A DNA stretch of 64,000 bases from Acidovorax sp. 107 (GCF_003058055.1 NZ_QBTZ01000001.1:3428001-3492000); one strand, 5' to 3'. Positions 54,053 through 63,571 are shown, numbered from the stretch's first letter. Numbers and translations: made by a program. The notes: generated by a model not told the origin, from the letters alone.

Positions 54053-55030
54053 TCAGTACAGGCCGCGTGTGCGCGCCATCAGCCGCACCAGGCCCAGCAA
54101 GGCGTCGGTGTGGGGCGTGGGGGTGTGGGTGATCTGCCCCAGCTCGCGCACGGCGCCCACCAGGGCGTCGATCTCCAGGGGCTTGTTCGCTTCCACGTCC
54201 TGCAGCATCGAGGTCTTGAACGCGCCCAGCTTGCGCGTGACGGCGTGGCGGTCCTCGGGCTGCTGGTCAATCGGCAGGCCCAGCTTTTCGCCAATGGCCT
54301 TGGCTTCCAGCATCACCGCGCTCACAAAGCCGCGCACCAGGTCGTCGTCCAGGATGCGGTCGGTGGTGGCACCGGTGAGGGCACTGATGGGGTTGACCGT
54401 GAGGTTGCCCCACAGCTTGAACCAGATGTCTTTCTGGATGGTGGTGCTCACCTCCACATCGATGCCGCCGCGCTGCAGCGTGTCGGCCAGTGCTTGCAAG
54501 CGCTCGCTGCGGCTGCCATCGGGCTCGCCCACGATGAGGCGGTTGCCGAAATGTTGTTTGACGAAGCCCGGCGCCTCCAGTGAACAGCTGGTGTGCACCA
54601 CGCTGCCCACCACATGGTTCGTAGGGATAGCACTGGCGATCACGCCGCCCGCGTCCACGGAGGCGAGCGCATGCCCCTTGGCGGCGCCGCCAAAGCCGTC
54701 GAGGAACCACCACGGCACGCCGTTCATGGCGGTGAGCACGATGGTGTCGGGTCCGATCAGCGGGGCCATGGCACGCGCCACGTCAGGCAGGCCCGGCGCC
54801 TTGACGGCGACCACCACCAGGTCTTGGACGCCCAGGGCTGCCGGGTCGTTGTGGGCCGTGACGGCCACCTGCGCCAGCGTGCCGTCGGGGCGGCGCAGGC
54901 GCAGCCCTTCGGCCTGTAGCGCGCGCAGTGTGTCGCCCCGCGCCACCATGCTGAGGGTGTGGCCTGCCTGCGCCAGGGCCACGCCCAGCCAGCCGCCGAT
55001 GGCGCCCGCGCCGTAAATACATGCTTTCAT
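54053..55030 (-). CDS. panE: 2-dehydropantoate 2-reductase-family enzyme
   Basis: 325 residues. N-terminal NADP-binding domain MKACIYGAGAIGGWLGVALA with the GxGxxG motif, then VVVAVKAPGLPD and the conserved NGVPWWF. The C-terminal helical domain has the catalytic lysine region FKLWGNLTVNPISALTGATT. It reduces ketopantoate to pantoate with NADPH for CoA synthesis; family members with other ketoacid substrates exist, so the pantothenate role is likely but not certain. It follows the HpaI-type aldolase on the same strand by 34 bases. Confidence 0.88.
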   Translation of the reverse strand: MKACIYGAGAIGGWLGVALAQAGHTLSMVARGDTLRALQAEGLRLRRPDGTLAQVAVTAHNDPAALGVQDLVVVAVKAPGLPDVARAMAPLIGPDTIVLTAMNGVPWWFLDGFGGAAKGHALASVDAGGVIASAIPTNHVVGSVVHTSCSLEAPGFVKQHFGNRLIVGEPDGSRSERLQALADTLQRGGIDVEVSTTIQKDIWFKLWGNLTVNPISALTGATTDRILDDDLVRGFVSAVMLEAKAIGEKLGLPIDQQPEDRHAVTRKLGAFKTSMLQDVEANKPLEIDALVGAVRELGQITHTPTPHTDALLGLVRLMARTRGLY

Positions 55031-55064
55031 GGATGTCTGTCCTTGGGTCTGAAAGAAAAAAGGC

Positions 55065-55895
55065 TCAGTAGCCTGCGGGCCGGGTGGGGGCTGCGTCTGC
55101 CGCGCTGCGGTAGCGTGCCAGCAGCTCCTGCGCAGCGCTCACCAGCAGCATGGTGTCCACGCCCACGGCCACAAACAGCGCACCGGCCGCCAGCCACTGG
55201 CGCGCCTGCGATTCGGTGGTGGCCAGGATGCCCGGCGCCTTGCCCGCGCGCAGGATGCGCGCAATGCCGTCGTGGATAGCGGCCTGCACATCCGGGTGCC
55301 CCGGATTGCCGGGGTGGCCCATGGATGCCGACAGGTCGGCCGGGCCGATGAACACGCCGTCCACGCCGGGGGTGGCGGCGATGGCGTCGAGGTTGGCCAT
55401 GGCCTCCACCGTCTCGGCCTGCACCAGCAGGCAGATCTGCTGGTTGGCCTCGTGCACGTACTGCGGGTAGGCCTGCCAGCGCGACGAGCGGGCCAGCGCG
55501 CTGCCCATGCCGCGCACGCCCTCGGGCGCATAGCGCGTGGCGCGCACCAGTTGCTGGGCCTGCTCGGGCGTATCCACCATGGGCACCAGCAGGGTTTGTG
55601 CGCCGATGTCCAGGTACTGTTTGATGAGGGCCGTGTCACCCACCGGCACCCGGGCGATGGGGTGGGGCGCCTGCGCGCCGGGGGGCAGGGCGCTGGTGGC
55701 GCTGGCGATGGCTTGCAGCTGGTGCAGGATGGAGCGCAGGTCGTTGGGTGCGTGTTCGCCATCGACCAGCAGCCAGTCGTAGCCGGTGCCCGCAAGGATT
55801 TCGGCGCTGTAGCCGTTGGCCAGCCCGAGCCAGAGGCCGATTTGCGCCTGGCCCTGGGCCATGGCTTGTTTGAAGCGGTTGGTGGGTGTCTGCAA
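55065..55895 (-). CDS. HpaI/HpcH-family class II pyruvate aldolase
   Basis: 276 residues. I take the TTG at 55895 as start because CGGAG lies six bases upstream and it gives the family-type N-terminus (M)[15 protein letters not shown]; there is no ATG at a suitable place. Motifs: [74 protein letters not shown]. It cleaves or forms 4-hydroxy-2-oxo acids (4-hydroxy-2-oxoheptanedioate or 2-keto-3-deoxy-sugar acids) with a divalent metal. It is likely co-transcribed with panE. The TTG start is inference. Confidence 0.9.
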   Translation of the reverse strand: MQTPTNRFKQAMAQGQAQIGLWLGLANGYSAEILAGTGYDWLLVDGEHAPNDLRSILHQLQAIASATSALPPGAQAPHPIARVPVGDTALIKQYLDIGAQTLLVPMVDTPEQAQQLVRATRYAPEGVRGMGSALARSSRWQAYPQYVHEANQQICLLVQAETVEAMANLDAIAATPGVDGVFIGPADLSASMGHPGNPGHPDVQAAIHDGIARILRAGKAPGILATTESQARQWLAAGALFVAVGVDTMLLVSAAQELLARYRSAADAAPTRPAGY

Positions 55896-56006
55896 TGTCA
55901 ACTCCGTGCGGTGCCAAGCCCGCCATCGTACGGGCTGTGGCGGATCGGTGTCGGCATGGCCGCTATAGTCGGCTGCCCCCCTTGGGGCTCCCACCCGTTA
56001 CCTGCC

Positions 56007-57386
56007 ATGGCCAAAGAAAAAACCACGTTCACCTGCACCGAGTGCGGCGGCACCAGCCCGCGCTGGCTGGGCAAATGCCCGTCCTGCGGCGCCTGGAACA
56101 CGCTGATCGAGCAAGTGGCCGAGGCCGGGCCGGGCAAGAACCGCCTGAGTGCGCCCCAAGGCTACGCGGGCCTGGCCAACGCGCAACCCGTCCTTCCGCT
56201 GGCGGCCATCGAGGCCCAGGACGTGGCCCGCACCCCCAGCGGCATCGACGAGCTGGACCGGGTGCTGGGCGGTGGCATTGTGGAAGGCGGGGTCGTGCTG
56301 ATCGGCGGGGACCCGGGCATTGGCAAATCCACCCTGTTGCTGCAGGCCATGGATGCGCTGCAGCGCGCGGGTCTGCCCACGCTGTATGTGACGGGTGAGG
56401 AAAGCGGCGCCCAGGTGGCGCTGCGTTCACGCCGCCTGGGCATCGAGGGCAGCCAGGTGCAGCTGCTGGCCGAGATCCAGCTTGAGAAGATTCTGGCGAC
56501 GGTGGACGCCATGCAGCCCGCCGTGGTCGTCATCGACTCCATCCAGACCACCTATTCCGACCAGCTCACCAGCGCGCCGGGCTCGGTCGCCCAGGTGCGC
56601 GAATGCGCGGCGCACCTCACGCGCATGGCCAAGGGCACGGGTATCGCCGTGATTCTGGTGGGCCATGTGACCAAGGAAGGTGCGCTGGCGGGGCCGCGTG
56701 TGCTGGAGCACATGGTGGACACGGTGCTGTACTTCGAAGGCGACACCCACAGCCAGTTCCGCCTGGTGCGCGCCATCAAGAACCGCTTTGGCGCCGTCAA
56801 CGAGATCGGCGTGTTCGCCATGACCGAAAAGGGCCTCAAGGGCGTGAGCAACCCGAGCGCCATCTTTTTGAGCCAGCACAGCGAGCCGGTGCCCGGCAGC
56901 TGCGTGATGGTGACGCTGGAGGGCACGCGTCCCCTGCTGGTGGAGATCCAAGCGCTGGTGGACAGCGGCGGCCCCAGCCCCCGGCGCCTGTCGGTGGGCC
57001 TGGACAAGGACCGCCTGGCCATGCTGCTGGCCGTGCTGCACCGCCACGCGGGCGTGGCCTGCATGGACCAGGACGTGTTTGTGAACGCGGTGGGCGGCGT
57101 GCGCATCAGCGAGCCTGCGGCCGATTTGGCGGTGATGTTGTCCATCACCTCCAGCCTGCGGGGCAAGGCACTGCCCCGGGGCTTTTTGGCGTTTGGCGAG
57201 GTGGGCCTGGCGGGCGAGGTGCGGCCCGCGCCTCGCGGCCAGGAGCGCCTGAAGGAAGCTGCCAAGCTCGGTTTCAGTGTGGCCGTGGTGCCCAAGGCCA
57301 ACGCGCCGAAGAAGCCCATCGAGGGCCTCACCATCCACGCGGTGGAGCGGGTGGAAGAAGCGATGGACGTGGTCCGGGGCTTGTAA
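56007..57386 (+). CDS. radA: DNA repair protein RadA
   Basis: 459 residues from ATG 56007, standard. N-terminal zinc finger TCTECGGTSPRWLGKCPSC, RecA-like ATPase with Walker A GGDPGIGKST, the RadA-specific KNRFG motif (RAIKNRFGAVNEIGVF), and a C-terminal Lon-protease-like domain ending SLRGKALPRGFLAFGEVGLA, GEVRPAPRGQERLKEA. RadA is a DnaB-like helicase that extends recombination intermediates. Together with comM it covers transformation-type recombination. Confidence 0.97.
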   Translation: MAKEKTTFTCTECGGTSPRWLGKCPSCGAWNTLIEQVAEAGPGKNRLSAPQGYAGLANAQPVLPLAAIEAQDVARTPSGIDELDRVLGGGIVEGGVVLIGGDPGIGKSTLLLQAMDALQRAGLPTLYVTGEESGAQVALRSRRLGIEGSQVQLLAEIQLEKILATVDAMQPAVVVIDSIQTTYSDQLTSAPGSVAQVRECAAHLTRMAKGTGIAVILVGHVTKEGALAGPRVLEHMVDTVLYFEGDTHSQFRLVRAIKNRFGAVNEIGVFAMTEKGLKGVSNPSAIFLSQHSEPVPGSCVMVTLEGTRPLLVEIQALVDSGGPSPRRLSVGLDKDRLAMLLAVLHRHAGVACMDQDVFVNAVGGVRISEPAADLAVMLSITSSLRGKALPRGFLAFGEVGLAGEVRPAPRGQERLKEAAKLGFSVAVVPKANAPKKPIEGLTIHAVERVEEAMDVVRGL

Positions 57387-57444
57387 ACCCCATCTACGCA
57401 ATGCCCACAGCGCTGCGAATGCGGCGCCGTAAGACAATCGAGCC

Positions 57445-57864
57445 ATGAATTTGCGCAATATCTTGGTGCCGCTGGGCGGCTTGGCCTTGGTCGGCTTTGG
57501 GTTTTATGCCTATGGCTGGGCCGGTGTGGCGGCGGTCGTCGGTGGGTTGGTCATGTGGGCCCTGCTGCACTTCACGCGGCTGGTGAACGTGATGAAGAAG
57601 GCCGCCAAACGGCCCATCGGCTATGTGGGCAGCGCCGTGATGCTCAACGCACGACTGGCCGAGGGCGTGAACCTGATGCACGTGGTGGCCATGACGCAGG
57701 CGCTGGGTGAGCGGCTGTCTCCCGAGGGCGAGGACCCCGAGATCTACCGCTGGACCGATGGCACCCAGTCGCACGTGACCTGCGAGTTCCGCCATGGCAA
57801 GCTTGTGAAGTGGACGCTGGTGCGGCCGCAGGCGGACGCTGACACCCCGACTCAGGAGGCATAG
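57445..57864 (+). CDS. Small two-helix membrane protein, unknown function
   Basis: 139 residues. Two N-terminal helices (ILVPLGGLALVGFGFYAYG, AGVAAVVGGLVMWALLHF) precede a soluble part (MKKAAKRPIGYVGSAVMLNA, TDGTQSHVTCEFRHGKLVKW). Homologues in this family of bacteria are often labelled glycerate kinase in databases, but 139 residues and two membrane helices cannot be a kinase; I treat that label as an error. It lies between radA and ilvE. Confidence 0.75.
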   Translation: MNLRNILVPLGGLALVGFGFYAYGWAGVAAVVGGLVMWALLHFTRLVNVMKKAAKRPIGYVGSAVMLNARLAEGVNLMHVVAMTQALGERLSPEGEDPEIYRWTDGTQSHVTCEFRHGKLVKWTLVRPQADADTPTQEA

Positions 57865-57977
57865 ACCCCGCCTGGATCTGGCGGGTTTGCTGCACTGCAC
57901 CCTCGGGCGGCGGTTCCCGGCGGGCTGGGGCCCCGTAAAATCCCGGTTTTGCGACCCACAGCAACCAAAGGACACCC

Positions 57978-58916
57978 ATGAGCCCCGTAGTTCCCTCGAT
58001 GGCCGACCGTGACGGCAAGATCTGGATGGACGGCCAGATGGTCGATTGGCGCGACGCCAAGATCCACGTGCTGACGCACACCCTGCATTACGGCTGCGGC
58101 GCCTTTGAAGGCGTGCGCGCTTACAACACGGCCAACGGCACGGCGATCTTCCGCTTGGAAGAGCACACCGACCGCCTGTTCAACAGCGCCAAGATCCTGC
58201 GCATGAAGATCCCGTTCACCAAGGAAGAAGTGAACGAGGCCCAGAAGGCTGTGGTGCGCGAAAACAAGCTCGAATCGTGCTATCTGCGCCCATTGACCTG
58301 GATCGGCTCGCAAAAGCTGGGCGTGTCTCCCAAGGGCAACCAGATCCACCTGATGGTGGCCGCCTGGGCCTGGGGCGCCTACCTGGGCGAAGAGGGCATG
58401 AAGCGCGGCATCCGCGTCAAGACCAGCAGCTACACGCGCCACCACGTCAACATCACCATGACGCAGGCCAAGGCGGTGAGCAACTACACCAACTCCATCC
58501 TGGCAAACATGGAAGCGCTGGACGACGGGTATGACGAAGCCCTGCTGCTCGACAGCTCCGGCTTCGTGTCCGAAGGCGCGGGCGAAAACATCTTCGTCAT
58601 CAAGAACGGCGTGATCTACACGCCCGACCTGTCGGCCGGTGCCCTGAACGGCATCACCCGCAACACGGTGTTCCATATCGCCAAGGACCTGGGCCTGGAG
58701 ATCGTGCAAAAGCGCATCACCCGTGACGAGGTGTACATCGCCGACGAGGCCTTCTTCACCGGCACGGCCGCTGAAGTGACGCCCATCCGCGAACTTGACC
58801 GCATCGAGATCGGTGCCGGTTCGCGCGGCCCGATCACCGAAAAAATCCAGAGCGCCTTCTTCGACATCGTGAACGGCCGCAATCCCCAATACGCCCACTG
58901 GCTGAGCAAGGTCTGA
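57978..58916 (+). CDS. ilvE: Branched-chain amino acid aminotransferase
   Basis: 312 residues. Fold type IV PLP enzyme: HTLHYGCGAFEGVRAYNTAN, YLRPLTWIGSQKLGVSPKGN, the PLP lysine in MTQAKAVSNYTNSILANMEA, and EGAGENIFVIKNGVIYTPDL. It makes leucine, isoleucine and valine from their keto acids using glutamate. A zinc-finger gene follows by five bases, so they are one transcript. Confidence 0.96.
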   Translation: MSPVVPSMADRDGKIWMDGQMVDWRDAKIHVLTHTLHYGCGAFEGVRAYNTANGTAIFRLEEHTDRLFNSAKILRMKIPFTKEEVNEAQKAVVRENKLESCYLRPLTWIGSQKLGVSPKGNQIHLMVAAWAWGAYLGEEGMKRGIRVKTSSYTRHHVNITMTQAKAVSNYTNSILANMEALDDGYDEALLLDSSGFVSEGAGENIFVIKNGVIYTPDLSAGALNGITRNTVFHIAKDLGLEIVQKRITRDEVYIADEAFFTGTAAEVTPIRELDRIEIGAGSRGPITEKIQSAFFDIVNGRNPQYAHWLSKV

Positions 58917-58921
58917 AGAAC

Positions 58922-59128
58922 ATGTCCCAAGCTACCGTTGAACTCCTGGCCAAAGACCTGAACGCCCAAGGCGGCGTCTTCTGCCCCAGCCCCAAGGCCG
59001 ACATGAAGCTGTGGAACAGCCACCCCAAGGTGTACCTGGACGTGGCCCGCACGGGTGAAGCCAAGTGCCCGTACTGCGGCACGGTGTACCGCCTGAAGGC
59101 CGGTGAGCACGTACACGCTGGCCACTGA
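58922..59128 (+). CDS. Small zinc-finger protein (zf-CHCC, NDUFS6-like)
   Basis: 68 residues. The zinc site is GVFCPSP...KVYLD and KCPYCGTVYRL, with the HVHAGH tail; Cys-His-Cys-Cys arrangement as in zf-CHCC proteins related to the mitochondrial complex I subunit NDUFS6. Function in bacteria is unclear. It starts five bases after ilvE and is followed four bases later by the GT2 gene, forming a tight operon. Confidence 0.88.
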   Translation: MSQATVELLAKDLNAQGGVFCPSPKADMKLWNSHPKVYLDVARTGEAKCPYCGTVYRLKAGEHVHAGH

Positions 59129-59131
59129 TTG

Positions 59132-59947
59132 ATGCCAGCTGCAACCGGCGGCGCATCGGCGGCGCCCACGTTGACCGTGGCGGTGCTGACCCTCAACGAG
59201 GCGCACCGCATTGAAGCCTGCCTGCAGAGCGCCGCGTTTGCCGACCAGTTGCTGGTGGTGGACAGCGGCAGCACGGACGACACCGTGGCCATCGCCCAGC
59301 GCCTGGGCGCGGAAGTCCACAGCTATCCCGACTGGAAGGGCTTTGCCGTGCAGCGCAACCGGCTGCTGGCCCATGCGCGGGGTGACTACATCTTCTTCCT
59401 GGATGCCGACGAGGTGATGACGCCTGCGTTTGCGCAGGAGCTGCAGGCCATCGTGCGCTCTGGCGCGCAGGCCGTGTGGACCATCCGCTGGCGCATAGTG
59501 GCCTACGGGCACGAACTCAAGTACTTCCGCTCGCAATCGCAGATCGAGCGCTTGTTCGTGCGCGCCATGGTCCGCGAGTTCACGGGCGTGGTGCACGAGC
59601 AGGCCGAACTGTTGCCACCACCGGGCGGTGGCACGGTGCCACGCCGCCTGATTGAGGCGCGGCTGCTGCACTACTCGCGCACCACCGTGCGCGGCAGCCT
59701 GGAGAAGCTCACGCAGTACGCGATGCTGGGGGCTGCCAAGCGGGCAGCGGCGGGCAAGAAGGGTGGCGTGGTGCGAGGCCTGGCCTCGGGCACCAGCATG
59801 TTTCTGCGCCTGTATGTGTTCCGCCTGGGCTTTCTGTGTGGCGGGGCCGGTTTTCTGTATTGCCTGTTTGTGGCGCTGGAGGCGTTCTTCCGGTATGCCG
59901 CCCTGGAGTACGACCACCAGCAACTGAGTGAGAGCGTGCGCCGTTGA
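59132..59947 (+). CDS. Family 2 glycosyltransferase, WaaE/KdtX-like lipopolysaccharide core enzyme
   Basis: 271 residues from ATG 59132. GT-A fold: TVAVLTLNEAHRIEACLQSA, VVDSGSTDDTVAIAQRLGAE, YPDWKGFAVQRNRLLAHARG and the DxD metal site in YIFFLDADEV. A hydrophobic C-terminal segment (YVFRLGFLCGGAGFLYCLFV) anchors it to the inner membrane. The WKGF-x-x-QRN pattern is shared with WaaE-type heptose-modifying transferases. It overlaps the following O-antigen ligase gene by four bases. Confidence 0.9.
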   Translation: MPAATGGASAAPTLTVAVLTLNEAHRIEACLQSAAFADQLLVVDSGSTDDTVAIAQRLGAEVHSYPDWKGFAVQRNRLLAHARGDYIFFLDADEVMTPAFAQELQAIVRSGAQAVWTIRWRIVAYGHELKYFRSQSQIERLFVRAMVREFTGVVHEQAELLPPPGGGTVPRRLIEARLLHYSRTTVRGSLEKLTQYAMLGAAKRAAAGKKGGVVRGLASGTSMFLRLYVFRLGFLCGGAGFLYCLFVALEAFFRYAALEYDHQQLSESVRR

Positions 59948-61227
59948 CCAAAACTGACGAAATTTTTGTGCGCTTGTCGGGCGTGGCGGCCTTCATGGTG
60001 CCGGGTCTGGCACTGTGGGTGCGCTCGGGCTATTCGTGGGGCGCGGTGGTGTTGCTGTTGTGCAGCCTGGCCACTGCCGGGGTGTGGCTGCGGCGCCGGC
60101 CGGGGCGCGATGCCTGGCTGCTTTTTGCCTCCATCGTGGCGATGGGCACGGTCTGGGCGCTGGATTTTGACCCGGCCCAGGGCAGCTGGTCCAACCTGGA
60201 CCGGCCTGCCAAGTACCTGCTGGCGCTGCCGTGCCTGCTGTACGTGCTGGCCTATCCCCCGCGGGTGCGCTGGCTCTGGGCTGGTATCGCGGTGGGCGCT
60301 TGCGGGGCGGGCCTGATCGGCCTGTACCAGGCCCTGGTGCAGCACCTGCCACGCGCCAACGGCTTTACCAATGCCATCCAGTACGGCGGGCTCAGCCTGT
60401 TGCTGGGGTTGATGTGCTCGGTAGCACTGCTGGTGCTGTGGGACCGCTGGAAGCCCTGGCAGCGCGCAGGCTGGGCGGTGGGCATTCTGCTGGGGCTGGA
60501 GGGGTCGCTGCTGTCCGAGTCGCGCGGGGGCTGGGTGGTGCTGCCCATGGCGCTGCTGTTGTGCGTATGGCTCCAGGGGCGCTCTGGCCAACCCCGCAGG
60601 GCCATCGTCGGTGCCGTGCTGGTTGTGCTGGGGGCTGTGGGTCTGATGGCCTTCAAGGCCAACGAGGTGCGCCTGCGGGTGGACGAGGCGCGGCAGGAGA
60701 TCACGCAGTACGAGTCGCGGGGCGACGCGGCCAGTTCGGTCGGTCAGCGCCTGGCGCACTGGGGCCTGGCCTGGCGCATGGGCCTGGACCGCCCCTGGAG
60801 CGGCTGGGGCCGCTATGGCTATGAGGCCGAGAAGCAGCGCCGCGTGGCTGCCGGCGAGGCGCACCCGATTGTTTTGCAGTTCAGCCACGCCCACAACGAG
60901 TTGCTGGACATCTTTGCCAAGCGTGGCATCCCCGGTGTCGTGGTCTTGCTGATTTTTTATGGCGTGCCCCTGGTGCTGTTCTGGCCCACGCGGCGGCGCG
61001 TGTTCCCCGGCGGTGCGGGTGAGCTGGATACCGAGGGCCTGTGCCTGCGCATGATCGGGGTGCTGCTGCCCGTGTCCTACATGGGCTTTGGCACCACCCA
61101 GGTGTTTTTGGGGCACAACAGCGGCACCATGTTCTACCTGTTCATGGGCATGCTGGTGCTGGCCATCCTGCAAGGCCGCGAGCGCCTGCGGCTGCAAACG
61201 CCCGGGCAAGCCGTCTCCCTTTCCTGA
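59944..61227 (+). CDS. O-antigen ligase-family membrane protein (WaaL/Wzy_C)
   Basis: 427 residues with about ten to twelve helices. It starts at TTG 59944 within the stop of the GT2 gene (TTGA), consistent with coupling; the next in-frame ATG is at 59995. The family region FSHAHNELLDIFAKRGIPGV with the essential histidine and LSESRGGWVVLPMALLL mark Wzy_C/WaaL proteins. It should ligate undecaprenyl-linked O-antigen to lipid A-core in the periplasm, or act as a polymerase; the family does not distinguish these. Confidence 0.9.
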   Translation: MTKTDEIFVRLSGVAAFMVPGLALWVRSGYSWGAVVLLLCSLATAGVWLRRRPGRDAWLLFASIVAMGTVWALDFDPAQGSWSNLDRPAKYLLALPCLLYVLAYPPRVRWLWAGIAVGACGAGLIGLYQALVQHLPRANGFTNAIQYGGLSLLLGLMCSVALLVLWDRWKPWQRAGWAVGILLGLEGSLLSESRGGWVVLPMALLLCVWLQGRSGQPRRAIVGAVLVVLGAVGLMAFKANEVRLRVDEARQEITQYESRGDAASSVGQRLAHWGLAWRMGLDRPWSGWGRYGYEAEKQRRVAAGEAHPIVLQFSHAHNELLDIFAKRGIPGVVVLLIFYGVPLVLFWPTRRRVFPGGAGELDTEGLCLRMIGVLLPVSYMGFGTTQVFLGHNSGTMFYLFMGMLVLAILQGRERLRLQTPGQAVSLS

Positions 61228-61239
61228 AGGACCTCTGCC

Positions 61240-62214
61240 ATGCACATCCTGCTGGTCAACAACTCCCCCATCCCGGTGTATGGCTACGGCGGCACAGAAC
61301 GCGTGATCTGGGACCTGGGCAAGACGCTGGTGCAGCAGGGCCACCGCGTGAGCTACTTGGTGCCCGAGGGCTCGACCTGCGACTTTGGCCAGGTGCTACC
61401 CATCCAGCCGGACGAGCCCTGGGAAGGCCAGATCCCGGCCGACGTGGACATCACGCATTTCCAGTTCAACCCGCGCTCCGAGCTGTCCAAGCCCTACCTG
61501 GTGACAGAGCATGGCAACGCCCGCAAGCCCAAGCCGCTGCCGCGCAACACGGTGTTCCTGTCGCGCGACCACGCGGCGCGCTATGGCTCCAGCGAGTTCG
61601 TCTACAACGGGCTGGACTGGGCCGGTTATGGCCCGGTGGACTTTGACCGCCCGCGTTCGCACTACCACTTCCTGGGCAAGGCGGCCTGGGGGGTGAAGAA
61701 CGTGCGCGGTGCCATCAAGGTGGCGAAGATGGCCGGGGTGGAACTGGACGTGCTGGGCGGCAACCGCATCAACTTCAAGCGCGGCTTTCGCTGGACGCTG
61801 TCGCGCAAGATCTACTTCCACGGCATGGTGGGCGGCTCGCAGAAGACGGGTCTGCTCAACGCCTCGCGCGGGCTGATCTTTCCGGTGCGCTGGCACGAAC
61901 CCTTCGGGCTGGCAGTGATCGAGAGCCTGTACTTCGGCTGCCCCGTGTTCTCCACGCCTTACGGCGCCTTGCCCGAGCTGGTGCCCGTGCACTGTGGCGT
62001 GCTGTCAGACCAGGCCTCGGTGCTGGCCGATGCGGTACGGGGCAACCGCTTTGATGCCCGCGCCTGCCACCAGCATGTGGTGGAGCACTTTGGCGCCGAG
62101 CGCATGGCACGCAACTACCTGCGCATGTACGAACGGGTGCTGGCGGGCGAAACCCTCAACGCCCAGCCGCCCATGATCCAGGGCCCGGCGCGCGAACTGC
62201 CCTGGAGGCAGTGA
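61240..62214 (+). CDS. Family 4 glycosyltransferase
   Basis: 324 residues; GAAGGA is eight bases before ATG 61240. GT-B fold: HILLVNNSPIPVYGYGGTER in the N-lobe, and the sugar-nucleotide region PVRWHEPFGLAVIESLYFGC with the E-x7-E motif (Glu-Pro-Phe-Gly...Glu). Probably transfers a sugar to the lipopolysaccharide core or a related glycolipid, given its neighbours. It ends at R2 copy b. Confidence 0.9.
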   Translation: MHILLVNNSPIPVYGYGGTERVIWDLGKTLVQQGHRVSYLVPEGSTCDFGQVLPIQPDEPWEGQIPADVDITHFQFNPRSELSKPYLVTEHGNARKPKPLPRNTVFLSRDHAARYGSSEFVYNGLDWAGYGPVDFDRPRSHYHFLGKAAWGVKNVRGAIKVAKMAGVELDVLGGNRINFKRGFRWTLSRKIYFHGMVGGSQKTGLLNASRGLIFPVRWHEPFGLAVIESLYFGCPVFSTPYGALPELVPVHCGVLSDQASVLADAVRGNRFDARACHQHVVEHFGAERMARNYLRMYERVLAGETLNAQPPMIQGPARELPWRQ

Positions 62215-62320
62215 AGCCCCCCTGAGTCGCCTGCGGCGCCTTCCCCCAAGGGGAACGCCACCCGTGGCCTGGCAAAGCCAGCTCCACGGTGGCACTTGGT
62301 TTCACAGCGCGCCAGTTTTG
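62215..62320 (-). repeat. R2 repeat copy b
   Basis: Minus strand reading: AAAACTGGCGCGCTGTG, ACCGTGGAGCTGGCTTTGCC, AGGCCACGGGTGGCGTTCCC, CTTGGGGGAAGGCGCC and TCAGGGGGGCTTC. It starts directly after the GT4 stop and probably forms its transcript end. Confidence 0.75.
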
Positions 62321-62361
62321 AGTGCCCTGCTCATATCAGGGAGACTACTACGCGGGTTCTG

Positions 62362-62424
62362 GGGCGTTTTTGGCCGCAAGCGCTAGTTCAATATGCCCCT
62401 GCTGCTATAAAAATAGTAGTTATT
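62362..62424 (-). repeat. R1 repeat copy j
   Basis: Minus strand reading: ATAACTACTATTTTTATAGC, AGCAGGGGCATATTGAACTA, GCGCTTGCGGCCAAAAACGC. It overlaps the last codon of the nitronate monooxygenase gene and follows R2 copy b. Confidence 0.8.
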
Positions 62425-63538
62425 GGTGGCCGATAGTGGAGGTGCCACGCGGCGCGGTGGCCTGTTGCCACTCCTGGGCCAGCAACGCCATCAACTGTGC
62501 CGCAGGCATGGGTCGCACCTGGGCCACCCCCTGGCCTACCCACAGCGAGAGGCAGTCGGCCTGGCCCGCCTGGGCGGCCGCTCGGCGCAGCGCACCGGTC
62601 AGCGCGTTCTGCACGGGGTAGGGCGGCACGGTCGCTTCGTCGGATTGCAGGGCTTGCATCATGCGGTTGACGATGCCGCGCGCCGGCCGGCCCGAGAAGA
62701 TGCGGGTGGTGCGCGTGTCGGTGGCCTGGGCGCGTGTCAGGGCCTCGCGGTAAGCGGTGCCAATGGCCGACTCGGGGCAGGTGAGGAATGCCGTGCCCAT
62801 CTGCACCGCCTGGGCGCCCAGTGCCAGGGCGCCCGCAATGCCACGCCCGTCCATGATGCCGCCCGCAGCAATCACCGGGATGGACAGCGCCTGCACGCAC
62901 TGCGCCACCAGCGGCAGCGTGCCCACCATGCTGGCGGCAAAGTCGGCCAATGACGGCGCCGCCCCGGTGGCGCCGGGCTGCGTGGGGGTGAGGAAGGTGC
63001 CTCGGTGTCCCCCGGCTTCCATGCCAGAGGCGCACACAGCATCCGCGCCCACGGCGGCCCAGGCCTGCGCCTCGGCCAGCGTGGTGGCGGTACCGATCAC
63101 GTAGCTGCCCACGGCCTGCAGCCTGGCCACCTGGGCCGCCGTGAGGATGCCGAAGGTGAAGCTGGCCACCGCGGGGCGTGCGGCCACCAGGGCGTCGAAC
63201 TGCGCGGCAAAGTCCTCGCACCACTGCGCGGGCCGCTCGGGCACCAGGCCGAACTCGGCATAGAACGGCGCCAGGCGGTGCAGCGCAGCTTGCACCGTGG
63301 CATCGTCGGGTGTGGGCGTGGCCTGCACAAACAGGTTCATGCCAAAGGGCCGGTCGGTGCGGCGGCGCACTTCGGCGGCCGCCTCGGCCATGGCGGCGGG
63401 CGAGCGCATGCCGCAGCCCAGCATGCCCAAGCCGCCAGCCTCGGAGACGGCGGCGGCCAGTGCGGGCGTGTCCGACCCGGTCATCGGGCCCTGGATGATG
63501 GGCAACGCAAGGCCCAGGTGGGTGGTGAAGGCGGGCAT
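62420..63538 (-). CDS. Nitronate monooxygenase-family flavoprotein
   Basis: 372 residues; AAGGAG precedes ATG 63538. TIM-barrel FMN enzyme: LALPIIQGPMTGSDTPALAA, GGLGMLGCGMRSPAAMAEAA, and the catalytic-His segment SGMEAGGHRGTF, then PVIAAGGIMDGRGIAGALAL, GAQAVQMGTAFLTCPESAIG. It oxidises alkyl nitronates such as propionate 3-nitronate; related members act on other substrates. It lies 34 bases downstream of a LysR gene on the same strand. Confidence 0.93.
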   Translation of the reverse strand: MPAFTTHLGLALPIIQGPMTGSDTPALAAAVSEAGGLGMLGCGMRSPAAMAEAAAEVRRRTDRPFGMNLFVQATPTPDDATVQAALHRLAPFYAEFGLVPERPAQWCEDFAAQFDALVAARPAVASFTFGILTAAQVARLQAVGSYVIGTATTLAEAQAWAAVGADAVCASGMEAGGHRGTFLTPTQPGATGAAPSLADFAASMVGTLPLVAQCVQALSIPVIAAGGIMDGRGIAGALALGAQAVQMGTAFLTCPESAIGTAYREALTRAQATDTRTTRIFSGRPARGIVNRMMQALQSDEATVPPYPVQNALTGALRRAAAQAGQADCLSLWVGQGVAQVRPMPAAQLMALLAQEWQQATAPRGTSTIGHQ

Positions 63539-63571
63539 GGCGGGCTCCTTGTGCGATCTGTGGGAAAGGGG

